Positions 24,250-37,293 of a stretch of DNA of 64,000 bases are shown here, piece by piece. Every line of letters starts with the position of its first letter. Positions within the stretch are counted from its first letter, which is position 1. The notes beneath the pieces were generated by a model. The model saw nothing but the letters and a program-made list of their open reading frames with translations. It ran no database searches and was not told the DNA's origin. The stretch is taken from contig NC_052487.1 of assembly GCF_009730915.1 (NCBI RefSeq), positions 2,604,001 to 2,668,000 of the forward strand. The letters run 5' to 3'. Source of the stretch: Dioscorea cayenensis subsp. rotundata. Lineage: Eukaryota > Streptophyta > Magnoliopsida > Dioscoreales > Dioscoreaceae. The translations under genes and the position numbers were made by a program.

Positions 24250-26820
24250 TTAGTGTTTTCTTTTTTTTTTAGCTTTAATTGTATAATTGTTAGTCGTATT
24301 TCGTTGTATTGAACTTAGTCTATTTATAAATACCGTACTACTAAAAAACTCATAGTCTAGCGGCATTTAATCTCATATAAAAAATTTAACTAAAACATCC
24401 AAAAATTTTAAGACGAAAATTCATTAAAAACATTATTTATAACTTGCAACTAAAACCCTTCTCCCTAACTGAGGACGTACATGCTAAACGATAATTCTCG
24501 GACTGTTTAACGCTTGTTGCTTTTGTTGAAAAGTAATATAAAATACCATATTAAATATTAATTTCATCACATGTGTATTTTTAATTTTTATTCAAAATTA
24601 AAATAATATTTTTTTTAAAAAAAAATCCATTTATAGTACAGATAAGTGTCCATTCACAAAGATAATTTGATTAAAAAAAGATTAAGAAAGTTGTGTGTCC
24701 GGAAAAGAAGATTATTTATTTAATGAATAAATGGGGAAAAAAAGAAAACAATTGCTTATAAATATCTTAAGATTTAAAGTGGTCTGGCGGGAGAATAGAA
24801 CTGAGTTGAAAAAAAATGAATGGTTCCTGGAACTTCTGGTTTACTTCTGGAAAACATGAGAATTGAATTTGATTTGAATTTATGTGGACACAATGACAAA
24901 CAAAAAAAAGCCACGTGTGAAACGCCAAAACCATGCTTTCTTCTTCTTCTTCTTCTTTATCTTATTATTATAATAATAATAATTATTATTATTATTATTG
25001 TTGAATTTTTAAAATTTTAAATTCTTAAATAAACATCTTAGAAAATAAAAAACAAGATCTATCTACTACTATTAACATGGATCACATGTTTTTTTTAATC
25101 AATTATAACTCAAATTTTGGAAATAAGAAAACTAAAGAGCATAGTGTCAATGATCAAATTTTGCTTTTGATTTCATGTGGATTTTTACCTAACTACAAGA
25201 ATTCTTCGTGTAGTTTACGTAAAAATTTGAGACAACTCTTGTAAAAATAAGTTTATAGTTGAATGATCATGCATTGCAGTTAATACATAAAATCTCCACC
25301 TATTTTTTTTGGCTTTGTGTCTTTTTCATTTTTGTCCTCTTGTAGAGTTCTTTAATTATTTTGCATATTATTACAATATGGTTTCTTCGGGTTTTTATTT
25401 TTCAAATTAGTTCTCCTCTTTTCAGATCTTTATTATGTATGTACGTATATCTATTTTGGTAAAAAACTTTAGAGTTTAATCTCCTTTTTTTTAAAAAAAA
25501 AATAATAGTATATATTTAAATAAGAAGCTAGCAAAGCATGGGAATGGCGTGCCTTGTAGTATTTTTTGCTTGTCTTGGCCCTTTGAATAACTTATAAGAT
25601 TAAAATTATCAAATGAAAGTTTTGGAACACTAATAAAACTAGTGATGTTGGAGATTTGGCAATCTATTATTCTTCAATAATCAATCAAAGCAAATTATTA
25701 AAGAGAGGGAAAGTTTGGTGCACCGGTCAGATTGAATTAAATTGTCTGTGTCTTCTTATTTTAGTCTTTTCGTATCTCAAATGTTGGAGATGTTTTCCTG
25801 TTTATTTATTTGTTTATTTACTTATTTATTTATTTATTTTGTAAGTCATTCTTTTATTTGAGTAGTAGTTACAGCTCTTAATTTTAATTTATATTAAATT
25901 TTAATTTTTTATATAAACTATATTTTCTAAATTGACCACATTGTGGTGTTAGTGAGTTGAAATACCATTATAATAATGTTATGTGCAAAACAAGAAAATA
26001 ATTCAGTTTTACTTTTGATTAAATGCTGCAAAAGTAATTTTTTTTTAGAAAAATTCATTATTTCCTTTTTTTTCTTGTGAGGTGACCTGCATAAAGATAC
26101 TCCAATAATTTTTTATAGTTGACTTTATAATTGACATATTTTGATAGATATATAAATAAAAATAATTTTATTTAAACATTTGTTAATAAATATTAAAAAA
26201 ATTCATTGATTATGAAAGATAAATAATAATCACAATCAGGGAGTGGATGATATGATAAACTCTCATATGAAATATAAAAAATTTAACTTCTTTAAAAATA
26301 TGTAGAAGATTTAATGTGTGTAAGGTGATTTATCCATACTGTCAAATATATATATAAACAAATTTTTTTTTTATAAACTTCATTTGTCATGATGTTTAAT
26401 TAATGAGTTGGTGATTAGTTATTTAATTCATATAAGTAAATGAAACAAACAAAATTAATTATTTTTATTTTATTCCAATAAAATGTCATCATCCTCTAGC
26501 GTGCCACCTTATCTTTAATATCACCTCTTGATCCTAACATCCATTCTTACTTCGGAGGAGGACCACAATTGAAAAAAAAAAAACATACATTTATTATTAT
26601 AAATAAACCTAAACTTTCAGAAAATTATTTTCTCATAAATAAAAAAAGGAAAAAGGAAAAGAAAAAAAAAACCTTGTGAAAAATAAGGTGAAGCACGAGA
26701 GAAGTGATGTTGAGTTTTTTGAGATTGTGACTAACATTAATAGTGTTAGTGTGAATCACAAGGAGTAGATATTGTTTAATTGGTTCATGCACTATCATTT
26801 TCAGCGCACTTGTTCCCACT
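24250..26820. other. AT-rich intergenic spacer
   Basis: No exon series or RNA gene is visible. The stretch contains simple runs such as a TTC/TTA tract near 24,940-25,000 and TTTA repeats near 25,800-25,840. Confidence 0.5.
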
Positions 26821-26821
26821 T

Positions 26822-27617
26822 CGTACAATCACATAAAATAACCATCAAAATATGAACTTGTAAAAAAAAAAATAAAATGAGAAACACATTTATTTTTATT
26901 TAAGTGCTTACGTTGGATATGTGACTTTATCTGCATTTTTTTGTTTTCAAACTTATAATTTATTTTACTTTTTAAAAATTCAACCAAAAATACATCATGA
27001 AGTTGAACCCCATCTTGATCACCATGACATCCCCTACGAGGTTCGTTCCCAGAAATCCGACATCTACTTCTTTAGACTCGTTCTCTTAGAAATGCACCGG
27101 AAAGTTACCGGAGTTCTCGTCCCCAGTAATATCGTCAACTTCATTGGTGAAGAGTGATGGTGTGCTTTTGTTTGAGCTTCTGAATCAGGTGTAGGTCCGA
27201 GAGATTGAACACAAAAAAAAGTGAGTGTAAGGGAAGAAAGCGAGTGTAAGGGAGAAGTTTTACAGTATTTCAACATACGAACAATTTTGCCGTAAGTTGA
27301 AATGCTGTAAAATAAATCTATTCTGTAAGTTATTTTACATGTAATTTATAATTTTACAGCAAACTAAACACTAAAAAAAACTTTTATACATAAAATATTT
27401 TACATCACAGCTACTTACAAATAACCTCTTAGTACAATCATATAAAATAACCATCAAAATATAAACTTGTAAAAAAATAAAATAAAATAAAAAAACACAT
27501 TTATTTTGATTCAAGTGCTTACGTTGGATATCCGACTTTATCTGCATTTTTTGTTTTCAAACTTATACTTTATTTTATTTTTTAAAAGTTCAACCAAAAA
27601 TACCTTATGAAGTTGAC
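26822..27617. repeat. Direct repeat pair of about 185 bp
   Basis: 26,822-27,006 and 27,431-27,617 share GTACAATCA(C/T)ATAAAATA, ACCATCAAAATAT, AAGTGCTTACGTTGGATAT and CAACCAAAAATAC in the same order and orientation. The 425 bp between them includes the kinase-like fragment. The layout looks like a local duplication. Confidence 0.6.
26988..27156 (+). pseudogene. Receptor-kinase-like fragment
   Basis: The frame reads YEVRSQKSDIYFFRLVLLEM, which resembles the conserved KSDVYSFGVVLLE segment of plant receptor-like kinases (subdomain IX). The invariant Gly is replaced and nothing of the catalytic loop or ATP site is nearby. The frame stops after about 20 further residues. At best it is a small relic; the match could be fortuitous. 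Confidence 0.3.
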
Positions 27618-27977
27618 CCTCTCTCCCTTTTACTTTTTGCATAGATTGTTAATACATGTCCCTAGAGCCCTTGATTTGTCATAGCTTCATAATTCATGGT
27701 TTTAAAAAATAAATAAATAAATAAATAAATATATATATATATATATATTTAAAACATTTATTTATTAATATTATTATTTTATTTGCGTAACTATACAGTT
27801 AAAAACCTTAATTATTTTATTAATATAAAGTTTATCTTATTTAATTGAATTATGATAATATTAAATTATATTAATTTTATGTTATTGGCCCATGGGCTTT
27901 TGGTAATTTATTATTATTGTTTTATCAACATAATCATAAGAATCTTAATTTTTTTCTAAATATAAAACTTTAATTTA

Positions 27978-27982
27978 TTTAT
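27978..27982. repeat. TTTAT target duplication of the Copia element, left
   Basis: TTTAT here is repeated at 34,396-34,400, directly outside the two LTRs. Five bases is standard for LTR retrotransposons. Confidence 0.8.
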
Positions 27983-28385
27983 TGTTATAAACAAATATTT
28001 TAATGGATGCCTACTGTAGCAATTCACTGTAGCAGCCGGCATTATTATAGTAACTTCTAGATATCACTGTAGCAGCCGCAACACTGTAGCAACCGCCTAT
28101 GTGGTACTGTAGCAGCCGCCGGTACTGTTACTATTCCACCAACCAGGGTATTTTGGACCGTCGGATCGAATCGATCCTGGCCGTTCATTCAACTTTTGTA
28201 ACCCTATAAATACCCCCCTCATTTTGTATATTTTGAGACATAGAAAAGAGAAGAGAAAGAAAAGAAAGAAATAAAAGAAGAAAGAAGAAGAAGCTAATTC
28301 TTCAGGGTTTTTGGGTTTTTGGTAAATACTCTGGCTCTCTATTCTTATTACTATCTTTACATTTATAACATATATATTCTTAATA
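27983..28385 (+). repeat. Left LTR of the Copia element
   Basis: The LTR starts TGTTATAAACAAATA and ends TTCTTAATA. Its first part contains five copies of a GC-rich word close to ACTGTAGCAGCCG (from 28,013, 28,026, 28,066, 28,083 and 28,106). A TATA box is at 28,205-28,212. From 28,211 to its end it is identical to the right LTR over 175 bp. Confidence 0.85.
28205..28212 (+). promoter_or_regulatory. LTR promoter TATA box
   Basis: TATAAATA sits in the left LTR just before the stretch that is identical in both LTRs, which suggests the U3/R border lies shortly downstream. Confidence 0.55.
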
Positions 28386-29121
28386 CGTTATCAGCACGAA
28401 TTTGCTCATATGATTTTAATTTTCTTTGACTCATCTAATATATATGTTATATATGTGGAATCCATTTCTAACACTGAATGCAGGAAGGATCGACAGGTAA
28501 TATAATACTAGCAAACCATACATTTTATTCAGTCAACAATACATAAGATTTTCTTAGAAGCATACATAAAAAACATACAGTAATAAAGCCACTAAGGCTA
28601 ATATTGCCGATACTTTTTAAAATAAACAAGAAAAAAACAATAATATTATTATTACAATGAGGTTTTTCCATCAAATCCAAATTAGCAAGCATCATCTTCT
28701 TGGCGCGACCCTCCGATCCCGGCGATCGTTGACAAAATCGGTAAAAACCTGCAGCCCCTTTTTCTCCGTCAGCCCTTCTCTCTACTCCACGGGTTTCTCC
28801 GTCAAGAACTCGGCCGGCTTTTTCTCCGGTCGAGAACTCGGCCGACTTTTTCTCCGTCGGCCCCCTATTTTTCTTCTCTCCACTATTTTTTTACTTCTTC
28901 TTCCCTTTTTAACTTATAATCACTTTCAAACAAATTTTTAATTCCCAATCTTTGCTGATAATTGCAGCTGTATGAACAGATCAGTATACATGAGCAGATC
29001 TTGTATACATGAATAGTACTCCACATGAACAGTACCGTATACATGAACAGTATAGATGCTTTATGTTTTATTCTGTACTCTCTATTCTAATTACATGTTG
29101 TATTATTATTTTGAAGAGAAA
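28386..29121 (+). other. Copia leader with primer-binding site and unusual insert
   Basis: The LTR is followed by CGTTATCAGCACGAA, which fits a Met-tRNA-related primer site of plant Copia elements. About 270 bp further on is a GC-richer tract (28,657-28,900) with the word TTTCTCCGTC or TTTCTCCGGTC repeated. It encodes a 94-aa open frame starting MRFFHQIQIS that I do not recognise. From 28,970 to 29,055 the phrase CATGAACAGTA and variants recur five times. Most Copia leaders are shorter, so part of this may be captured host sequence. Confidence 0.5.
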
Positions 29122-32100
29122 ATGGCAAATATTGCAAAAAGAGAATTTGAGGCCCTTCAAATCTCGGGGAGCAATTATATATCCTGGAGCCTCGATATCA
29201 AGCTCCATCTGAAAGCAAGAAACCTGAGTAAAACTATTGAGGCTAATAACAATGAGCCTAGTGATAATAAGGCGAAGGCCTTAATATTTATAAGGCATCA
29301 TATTGATGATGGCCTGAAGAATGAATACTTGACCATTGAGGATCCACGGGGAATTGTGGTTATCCCACGAAAAGAGATTTGAACATCTCGGAATGGTCTA
29401 CTTGCCCCAAAGCACGCAATGATTGGTCAAGCCTCGGGTTTCAAGATTTTTAAAAAGCGTGCGAGAATATAATTCGAGCTATTTAAAAATTGTTTTCAAG
29501 ATTGCCTCTCGTGGAGAAAGCGATGATGTGAAGGAATGATGCTCGAGAAAACATTTACAACATTTCACGCACGAAATGTTATATTACAACAACAATATAG
29601 AGAAAAGAATTTTACAAAATTCTCTGAATTAATTTCTTGTCTCCTTGTGGCGGAGCAAAACAATGAATTGTTGATGCAGAATCATCAATCTCGACCATCT
29701 GGATCAGCACCACTGCCAGAAATTAATTTTGGGCAAAGAAGATGGCGTGGTCGCGGTGCTAGTTTTAAAAACCGCGGTGGACGAGGAAATTATGGTGGTC
29801 GAGGACTACGCGGTCGTGGTGGGGGCCGAAATAATATCGGACCACGCGATAACAGAATTGATGTACATCAACAGAAGCAACAAAGCCACAAGATGGGGTT
29901 AGAGACAAAGAAAGATACATGCTATCGTTGTGGCCTGGAAGGTCATTGGTCCAGAATTTGCAGGACCCCAAAACATTTTGTCCATCTTTACCAAGAATCA
30001 CTTAAAAACAAGAAAGGTAAAGATATTGAGACAAATTTTGCTGACAACCCCATAGTTGATCCAATTGAGGATAATTCCATAAATAATTTAAATGTAACTG
30101 AAAATACATATTTAGATATGTCAGATTTCCTTATAGACTAGTTTGTAATATGTCTTTATGTTTTTATTAAATTATGTTTTTCTTTTGTTTTGTTAGAATA
30201 TGGTCGATGATGAATGCATTATTGATTCATGGGACAACACATACTATTTTGACAAGAAAAAAATATTTTTATATCCTTATCAATGAGAAAGGCATATATA
30301 GCCACAATAGCGTGGGTCATCGGACCCGGTTGAAGGTTCGAGAAGCGGCGATTGATGTTGCTCAAATGGAACATCCTTGCGGATGAAAAAAATGCTCTCT
30401 ATTCCCCTAAGTCTAGAAGGAACCTTTTTAAGCTTTTAAAGATATACGTCTCAATGGATATCATTTAGAGGCGGTTGATAAGGAAGGAAAAGAATATCTT
30501 TATATTACACAAGTCATTTCATGCCAAAAAGCGTGTACTTGAAAGCTTTCCTGTATATCCTCGGGATTATATTTTTACACGTATTAAAGTGATGGAATCA
30601 CATACGGTGATTAACCCGGAAGGTTAATGACCCGGAGATATTTAAAATATGGCATGAAAGACTTGGACATCCCGGGATGCTATTATGTTGCGTCGGGATT
30701 ATTACTAGTTCTCATGGACACCCATCGAAGGATTATAAAAATCCTAACACATAATGAATATGCATGTTCAAGATGTTCAATGGGAAAGCTAATAACCGGA
30801 CCTTCTATAACAAAGGTGATCGGTGAATCTCCTAAATTTTTAGAAAGAATACAAGGAGACATTTGTGGACCAATACATCCATCATGTGGACCATTTAGGT
30901 ATTTTTATGGTTTTAATCGATGCATCGACTAGATGGTCCCATGTTTCACTGCCTACAAGGAATGTAGCATTTGCAAGGTTATTGGCACAAATTATCAGGC
31001 TTAAAGCACAATTTCCAGATTATCCCATAAAGACAATTCGTCTTGATAATGCTTTCGAATTTTCATCAAAATCATTTTATGATTATTGTATGGCAGTTGG
31101 AATACATGTTGAGCATCAAGTAGCTCATGTACATACCCAAAATGGGTTAGCGGAGTCATTAATTAAAAGACTCCAGATTATTGCCCATCCAATGTTATTA
31201 AGGACGAAACTGCCTACAAGTGAGTGGGGTCATGCTATTTTTGCATCGCTGCAGCTTTTAATACTGGATCCGACCCACTCGCATGTAATTCATATTCACC
31301 ACACCAACTTGTTATGGGTAAAGAGCCCCTGATATTTCATATATAAGAATATTTGGTTGTGCAAAGTATATGTGCCAATACCACCACCAAATCGTACAAA
31401 AATGGGTCCACAACGCAGACTTGGTATATATGTTGGTTATGATTCCCCTTCAATTATACGATATTTAGAACCATTAACGGGGATGTATTTATCTGCAAGA
31501 TTTGCAGATTGTCATTTTGATGAATCTGCCTTCCCCTGCATTAGGGGGAGAAATGATTACTCAAAATGAGCAAAAAGAAATTGATTGGAATGCATCACGA
31601 TTACATACATATGATCCTCGTACTCAATGAATGTGAACTTGAAGTTCAAAGGATCATTAAATTGCAAAAATATTGCAAATGAAATACCCGATGCATTCAT
31701 CGATACTAAAATGGTAACCAAATCATATATACCACTGCTAATGCTCCTGCAAGAATTGAGATTCCTAAGAATCCATTGAAAAGAAAATCAAGTAGAAAAA
31801 TAAAACCACGACAAAAAGCGTGGAAGACCAATTGGTGCCAAAGATTCGAGCTCCTAGAAAAAGGAAGCGAAAAAAATAAAGATAAGGATCTCCCATGTGA
31901 AAAGGGAGAGGAAATTATAAAACCCTCGAACAAGTTAATGAAGAATCAATGGGGGATGATATTTACGAAAATGTTGAAAAAGTCAATTTGCTATGTAGAT
32001 GATGGTCAAAGATTGAATCGGCATGAGACCGAAATAAATGATATATTCATCTACAATGTGGCTACGAGATATAGAAATAAATACTCGATAATGATCCGAG

Positions 32101-33753
32101 CCACGATCCATTGAAGAATGTCGATAAAGAAATGATTGGCCAAAATGGAAAGAAGCTATCCAGTCGAGCTAAATTCCCTATCAAAAGCGTGAGGTGTTTG
32201 GGCGATAGTGCCAACACCGGAAGGGATAAAACCGATCGGTTATAAATGGGTGTTTGTGAGAAAAAAAGAAATGAAAAATAATCAAATTATGAGATACAAA
32301 GCAAGACTGGTTGCTCAAGGTTTTTTTCTCAAATGCCCGGTATTGATTATGAAGAGACATACTCTCCGTAATGGATGGAATTACTTTTTAGATTTTTTTA
32401 ATTGCTATGGCAGTAGTAATAAATTAGATATGCGAGTTGATGGATGTTGTCACAGAGATATCCGTATGGATTACTTGAAAATGACATATATATGAAAAAT
32501 CCCACGAAGGATATAGAAAAAAACAAACATTACAAATAATCATCATTTATACTCTATTAAATTACGGAGATCTCTTTTATGGGTTAAAAACAATCCCGGA
32601 CGGATGTGGTATAAACGTCTCGATGAATATCTTATAAAAAGAAGGGTACCAAAATGATAATATATGTCCATGTGTGTTTATTAAAAAGTTATACTAACGG
32701 TTTTTGTTGTGATAGCAGTATATGTGGATGATTTAAATCTTGTAGGCACTCCTTCCGAAATTGCAGACTCGCAGATCATATTTGAAAAAAAGAATTTGAA
32801 ATGAAAGATTTGGGAAAGACCAAATTCGTCTAGGTATACAAATCGAGCACTTATCCTCGGGAATATTTGTGCATCAATCAACCTATACTGTAAAAAGGTC
32901 GTGAAGAGATTCAATATGGAGAAGGCTTATCCACTCGAGTACGCCTAATGGTCGTCTCGAACTCTTGATGTTCACAAAGATCCATTTCGCCCACCGGAAG
33001 AAGGAGAGATCATTCTTGGTCCGAAACTCCATATTTAAGTGCTAATCGGTGCATTAATGTATCTTGCAAATAATACGAGACCAGATATAGCTTTTGCAGT
33101 AAATCTTCTAGCAAGATACAATTCTACACCGACACGAAGACACTGGAAAGGAATAAAAAGATGTGCTACGTTATTTACGAGGAACTACGGATCCGGGTTT
33201 TATTCTATCGACAAGAATCTTCATCCAACCTCACGGGTTTTGTCGATCGTTTGGTATCCGTCCCGATCCTCACAAAGGGCGATCTCGGATCGGATACATG
33301 TTTTTCTTACAATGGTACAGACTATCTCATGGCGTTCCACAAAACAAACTCTTACGACTACTTCATCAAATCATGTCTGAAATTCTAGCTCTCCATGAAG
33401 CAAGTCGTGAATGCCAATGGTTACGATCTATGATTGAGCATATACTGATCATCCCTGCAAATTACCATCGAGTAACAACAAATGCTACAGTAATTTATGA
33501 AGACAACAGTGCTTGTATTTCTCAAATACAAGGAGGTTATATTAAAGGTGACAGAACGAAGCATATATCACCAAAATTTTTCTACACTCATGATCTCCAG
33601 AAAGAAGGCGTTATAGAAGTTCAAAAGATTCAATCCAGTGAGAATCAAGCTGATCTATTCACAAAATCACTTCCTAAGTGCATTCACCAAAGACTTATAT
33701 ACAAAATCGGGATGAGAAGACTTAAGGATGTAAGTACTTCTGATATAAATTAA
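29122..33753 (+). pseudogene. Copia gag-pol remnant
   Basis: Pieces in order are as follows. The gag N-terminus lies at 29,122-29,382 (MANIAKREFEALQISGSN). The gag C-terminal part with arginine/glycine repeats and zinc knuckle CYRCGLEGHWSRIC lies at 29,536-30,138. The pre-integrase and integrase core (IRLDNAFEF, later NGLAESLIKRLQ) lie near 30,630-31,330. Reverse transcriptase is at 32,208-33,050, with YKWVFVRKK and the YVDDL catalytic box near 32,720. RNase H and the C-terminus are at about 33,390-33,753 (VIYEDNSACISQI, QADLFTKSLP). At least eight shifts or stops separate the pieces, so no functional polyprotein can be made. Some of these may be consensus errors rather than real mutations, given the LTR comparison. 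Confidence 0.85.
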
Positions 33754-33980
33754 AAGTTATTTATTTGAGGGGGAGACTGTACTCTTTTTCCCTTCGCCAA
33801 GGTTTTTGTCCCAATGGGTTTTTCCGAGGCAAGGTTTTTAATGAGGCAGTAACCCTCAAATGTACCAAGGATAGTGTACTCTTTTTTTCCTTAGCTAGGT
33901 TTTTTTATCCCATCTGGGTTTTTTTCCCGGCAAGGTTTTTAACGAGGCGTATCCTTTTGGTCGTAGGCATCCAAGGGGAG

Positions 33981-34395
33981 TGTTATAAACAAATATTTTA
34001 ATGGATGCCCATCTGTAGCAATTCACTCATGAGAGCCCAGGCATTACTATAGTAACTTCTAGATATCATCAGTAGCGGTACTGCAACATCGTAGTGACCC
34101 GCCCATGTGATACTGTAGCGACCACGGCGATCGTTATTATTCCACCAACCCGAGGTATTTTTGGACCGTCGGATCGAATCGATCCCGGCCGTTCATTCAA
34201 CTTTTTGTAACCCCTATAAATACCCCCCTCATTTTGTATATTTTGAGACATAGAAAAGAGAAGAGAAAGAAAAGAAAGAAATAAAAGAAGAAAGAAGAAG
34301 AAGCTAATTCTTCAGGGTTTTTGGGTTTTTGGTAAATACTCTGGCTCTCTATTCTTATTACTATCTTTACATTTATAACATATATATTCTTAATA
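33981..34395 (+). repeat. Right LTR of the Copia element
   Basis: The right LTR starts TGTTATAAACAAATA after the purine tract and ends TTCTTAATA before TTTAT. It is 12 bp longer than the left LTR. The last 175 bp (34,221-34,395) equal the left LTR exactly, while the ACTGTAGCAGCCG repeat zone is heavily altered. Confidence 0.85.
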
Positions 34396-37051
34396 TTTAT
34401 ATATTTATAATTTATATATTTTTTATTTATATAATGTGTCATTTAATAAAAAATATTTATATTTTTTTTTTATGATTTTACTTAGGCCCCATTTGCAGTA
34501 CTAGTTAGGTATCTTTTCATTATCCTTCAAATTTTTAAAATGTTTAAAGAGTACCTATTCTCTAACCATTTACTTTTTAATTTAAATTCATATAAATTCA
34601 CTAAATTATCTATAATCTAGCTCATGAAAAGGATGTTGCGTACTTGTGGGAAAAAGCAAAAAGAATGGTTTTGAACACAAAAAAAGTAGGGCAAAATTTT
34701 TCAGGCAGTTACTTAACTTTGCTGTTGTATTATTTCAGTCATCGAAATCTAATTTGAATTAATACGGTCATTGTTTTTTAATTTGATTTCACCGGATAAT
34801 AACTGCTCATATTTAGATTGGTTTTTGCTTATGTGGCATCGGAGAAGTCCATGTTAGTTCAGAATCGCCAACTCAGCAAGCTTAGTTTTCCAGTTTTCGC
34901 CACCGCCACTGTCTCGGCCAAGCTTTCACTCCCTTATCCTCTCATCTCCTTCCTTGAAAGCCTCCCACAATCCTCACAGTGCTTGCTTCTCTTGAACAAC
35001 ACCCTGCCACCCTGCCAATGGTCGGGTGTCTCCTGCTCTTCCAACTCAACAAGCATTACCTCCATCGACCTCTCGAAGCTCGGCCTCTCCGGCCAACTCT
35101 CCTCATCTGCTTCCCATTTCTGTCGTATCACCACGCTCCGTGAGATCATTCTCAGCTACAGCAACATCTCCAGGCCTATCCCCCCTTTCCTCTTCCACTG
35201 CACTTCACTTACCAGCCTCTGCCTCGGCTACAACTCCCTCTCCGGTCCCATCCCTCCAAACGTCCTCCTTGCCACCCATCTCACCGAGCTCGTCCTTAGC
35301 TACAACTTCCTCTTTGGCAGCATTCCCAATTAACTCCTCCTCCGCCTCCCCAACCTCCAAGTTCTAAATCTCCGCACTAATAATCTCACTAAGTTCTTTG
35401 TTTCTTTAAACAAGCTCTCAGGAATCATCACTAGTGATACCTTTGTGGGTCTTCGGAATCTGCAGTACCTCTTCATGGAATACAATGACTTCACTGGTGA
35501 GTTGCCCAGGAGTTTGCTTAGTCTCACTGGTTTGACAGCGTTGGACCTTTCTAAAAACCAGTTTAATGTCACTATACCTGAAGGCATTAGCCAACTTCTC
35601 TATGTAATGTCCAGTTGACTCTTTGACCAAGTTGACTTGGACTTTTCTGATGTTTTGTTGAAGGAGGTGGAGCGCACCACTGTCATTCTTCTCTTCCCCA
35701 TGTCTCTACGTTTGCTTTCCCGTGACACTGTTTGGCTACCCATGAGCTGTGGGTCTTGTCAAGCATGGTGGTGGAGCTCTTAAGGAGAGCAGCCTCTTCT
35801 CCTCTTCCTTGGGAGCATCTTGCTGGAGACACCTTCTGCAACCTTGGAAGCTTGTTTCCCCTTGGAAGAAGGCTAGAGCTTGGGCTTGGAGGAAGTTCCC
35901 TTCACTGGCAAGTGTAGAGGTAGGATGCTTGTTCTTGTGTGTTAGTGAGATCTTGTAAGGCTTAGTGTGTTGACCTTAGTTGCTTGTTCTTTCTCCTTGG
36001 TTTAAGAACTTTGATCTTTGTGTGTGGTAGCATATTACCTTCTCATGTTTTGATGATGATCCTGATCTTATGGATGTTGTGTATTCAGTTGGTTGGCTTA
36101 ATGTGTTATTTTTTTTTCCTGAAGATTTATATGCATATTTTTATATAAACCCACAGTCTGCACACATGATTTAAGTGAGTAAATTTTATACATATTCATG
36201 CATGTTCCTGTGGCTTTAATTGGTGATATAAGTTGTCATTAGGGCTTAAACCCTTTCTTTAATCTTTGGTGTAATCATTTTGTTAATGCTATGCCCCTAT
36301 GTGTTCTATGCATGAGATTGTGTGATCCTGGTGGTTAGGTTGGTTTTGGAAGCATGGTTTAAGTGTTAAAGTTATCTATTACACTTATAGGAAATATATG
36401 CATTCATATACACTTAATGGTGCTGGTAATTCCTGCAGCCTCGTTGGGTGATGTTGATTAAATTTGTGTTAACTTAATCACAATGACGTCCTTAATCTAG
36501 CTTTAATGGTGTTTAAGGCTGTCAGCATGTGAGTTTGATTGATTGTTGTTATTTAGGCATGCATGCATTTTCTTGTTTTATAAGAGATTTCTTTTTCATT
36601 GGGAATTCCACCACTATATGTTAAATTCATTCTAGAATGTTTTGTTTTCTTCTTTAGCTTTGCTGGTAATAGAATGTTCTATATTTAATTTTGTATGTTA
36701 GGTCTTTATAGATATTTTGGAGCATGTGTTATATAGTGATTGTTAGTTAGAGATTTAGTGGGATGGTGTATTATTGCAAAACTTTCTAGTGTTATTTTCT
36801 TGTATAATTGTATAGTTGATTCTTTTGGTTGGCTTACTCTTTTATTTCCTCCTGAGAACTTTTAATTTCTGCTAAGCATTGTGCGTTCATTCTAGCCTAT
36901 GCATGCTATTGTGCTAGTTTTGTTTAGTTGGGAAGGAAGCCCAGCATGTTAGGTGTTATATTTAGAAGCATGGCCTTCTAAAATATTTCACATTAGTTGT
37001 ATTATGTGGCTGTGTGTTTTTTAGTGTGCTTGGCTATTCTATTGCTTTGCT

Positions 37052-37068
37052 AACTTTGAGATCTTTTA
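37052..37068. repeat. 17-bp SINE target duplication, left
   Basis: AACTTTGAGATCTTTTA occurs here and, perfectly, at 37,294-37,310. Confidence 0.85.
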
Positions 37069-37293
37069 GCCAACGACCTTCGGGTCTATTGGTACATGGA
37101 TCACCGATAGAGCTCTCACCGAGTGGTGAGAGTTCGATTCTCGGCTGATGGCACATTTCTGGAAGTTGTGAATAGTAGTTATGTACGGGTGGTTCCAGCG
37201 CCCACGTGAGCGCGGCCCCGTCCCACTTGTTCCACCGAAGCTTGTGCATGTCCCTGGGGTCTCTAGTGGGTTCACCCCGCTCTTCTTCCTCAA
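37069..37293 (+). mobile_element. tRNA-derived SINE
   Basis: A 225-bp insertion lies between perfect 17-bp duplications. Its head contains GAGAGTTCGATTCTCGG near 37,128-37,144, which matches the RNA polymerase III B box of tRNAs (GTTCGATTC). About 45 bp upstream, GGTCTATTGGTACATGG is a plausible A box. The tail is pyrimidine-rich (CTCTTCTTCCTCA). It sits inside the solo LTR, so it is the youngest insertion of this nest. It resembles Au-type plant SINEs in size and style; that link is from memory only. Confidence 0.75.

Larger units (their letters stand above)
27983..34395 (+). mobile_element. Ty1/Copia LTR retrotransposon, decayed
   Basis: This is a complete element of 6.4 kb by its ends: two LTRs, a TTTAT target duplication, a primer site after the left LTR and a purine tract (AAGGGGAG) before the right LTR. 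The order gag, integrase, reverse transcriptase, RNase H marks it as Copia rather than Gypsy. Just inside the 3' end the Copia-type motif AAGGTTTTTAA(T/C)GAGGC appears twice (near 33,833 and 33,933). The coding region is full of frameshifts. Confidence 0.9.
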
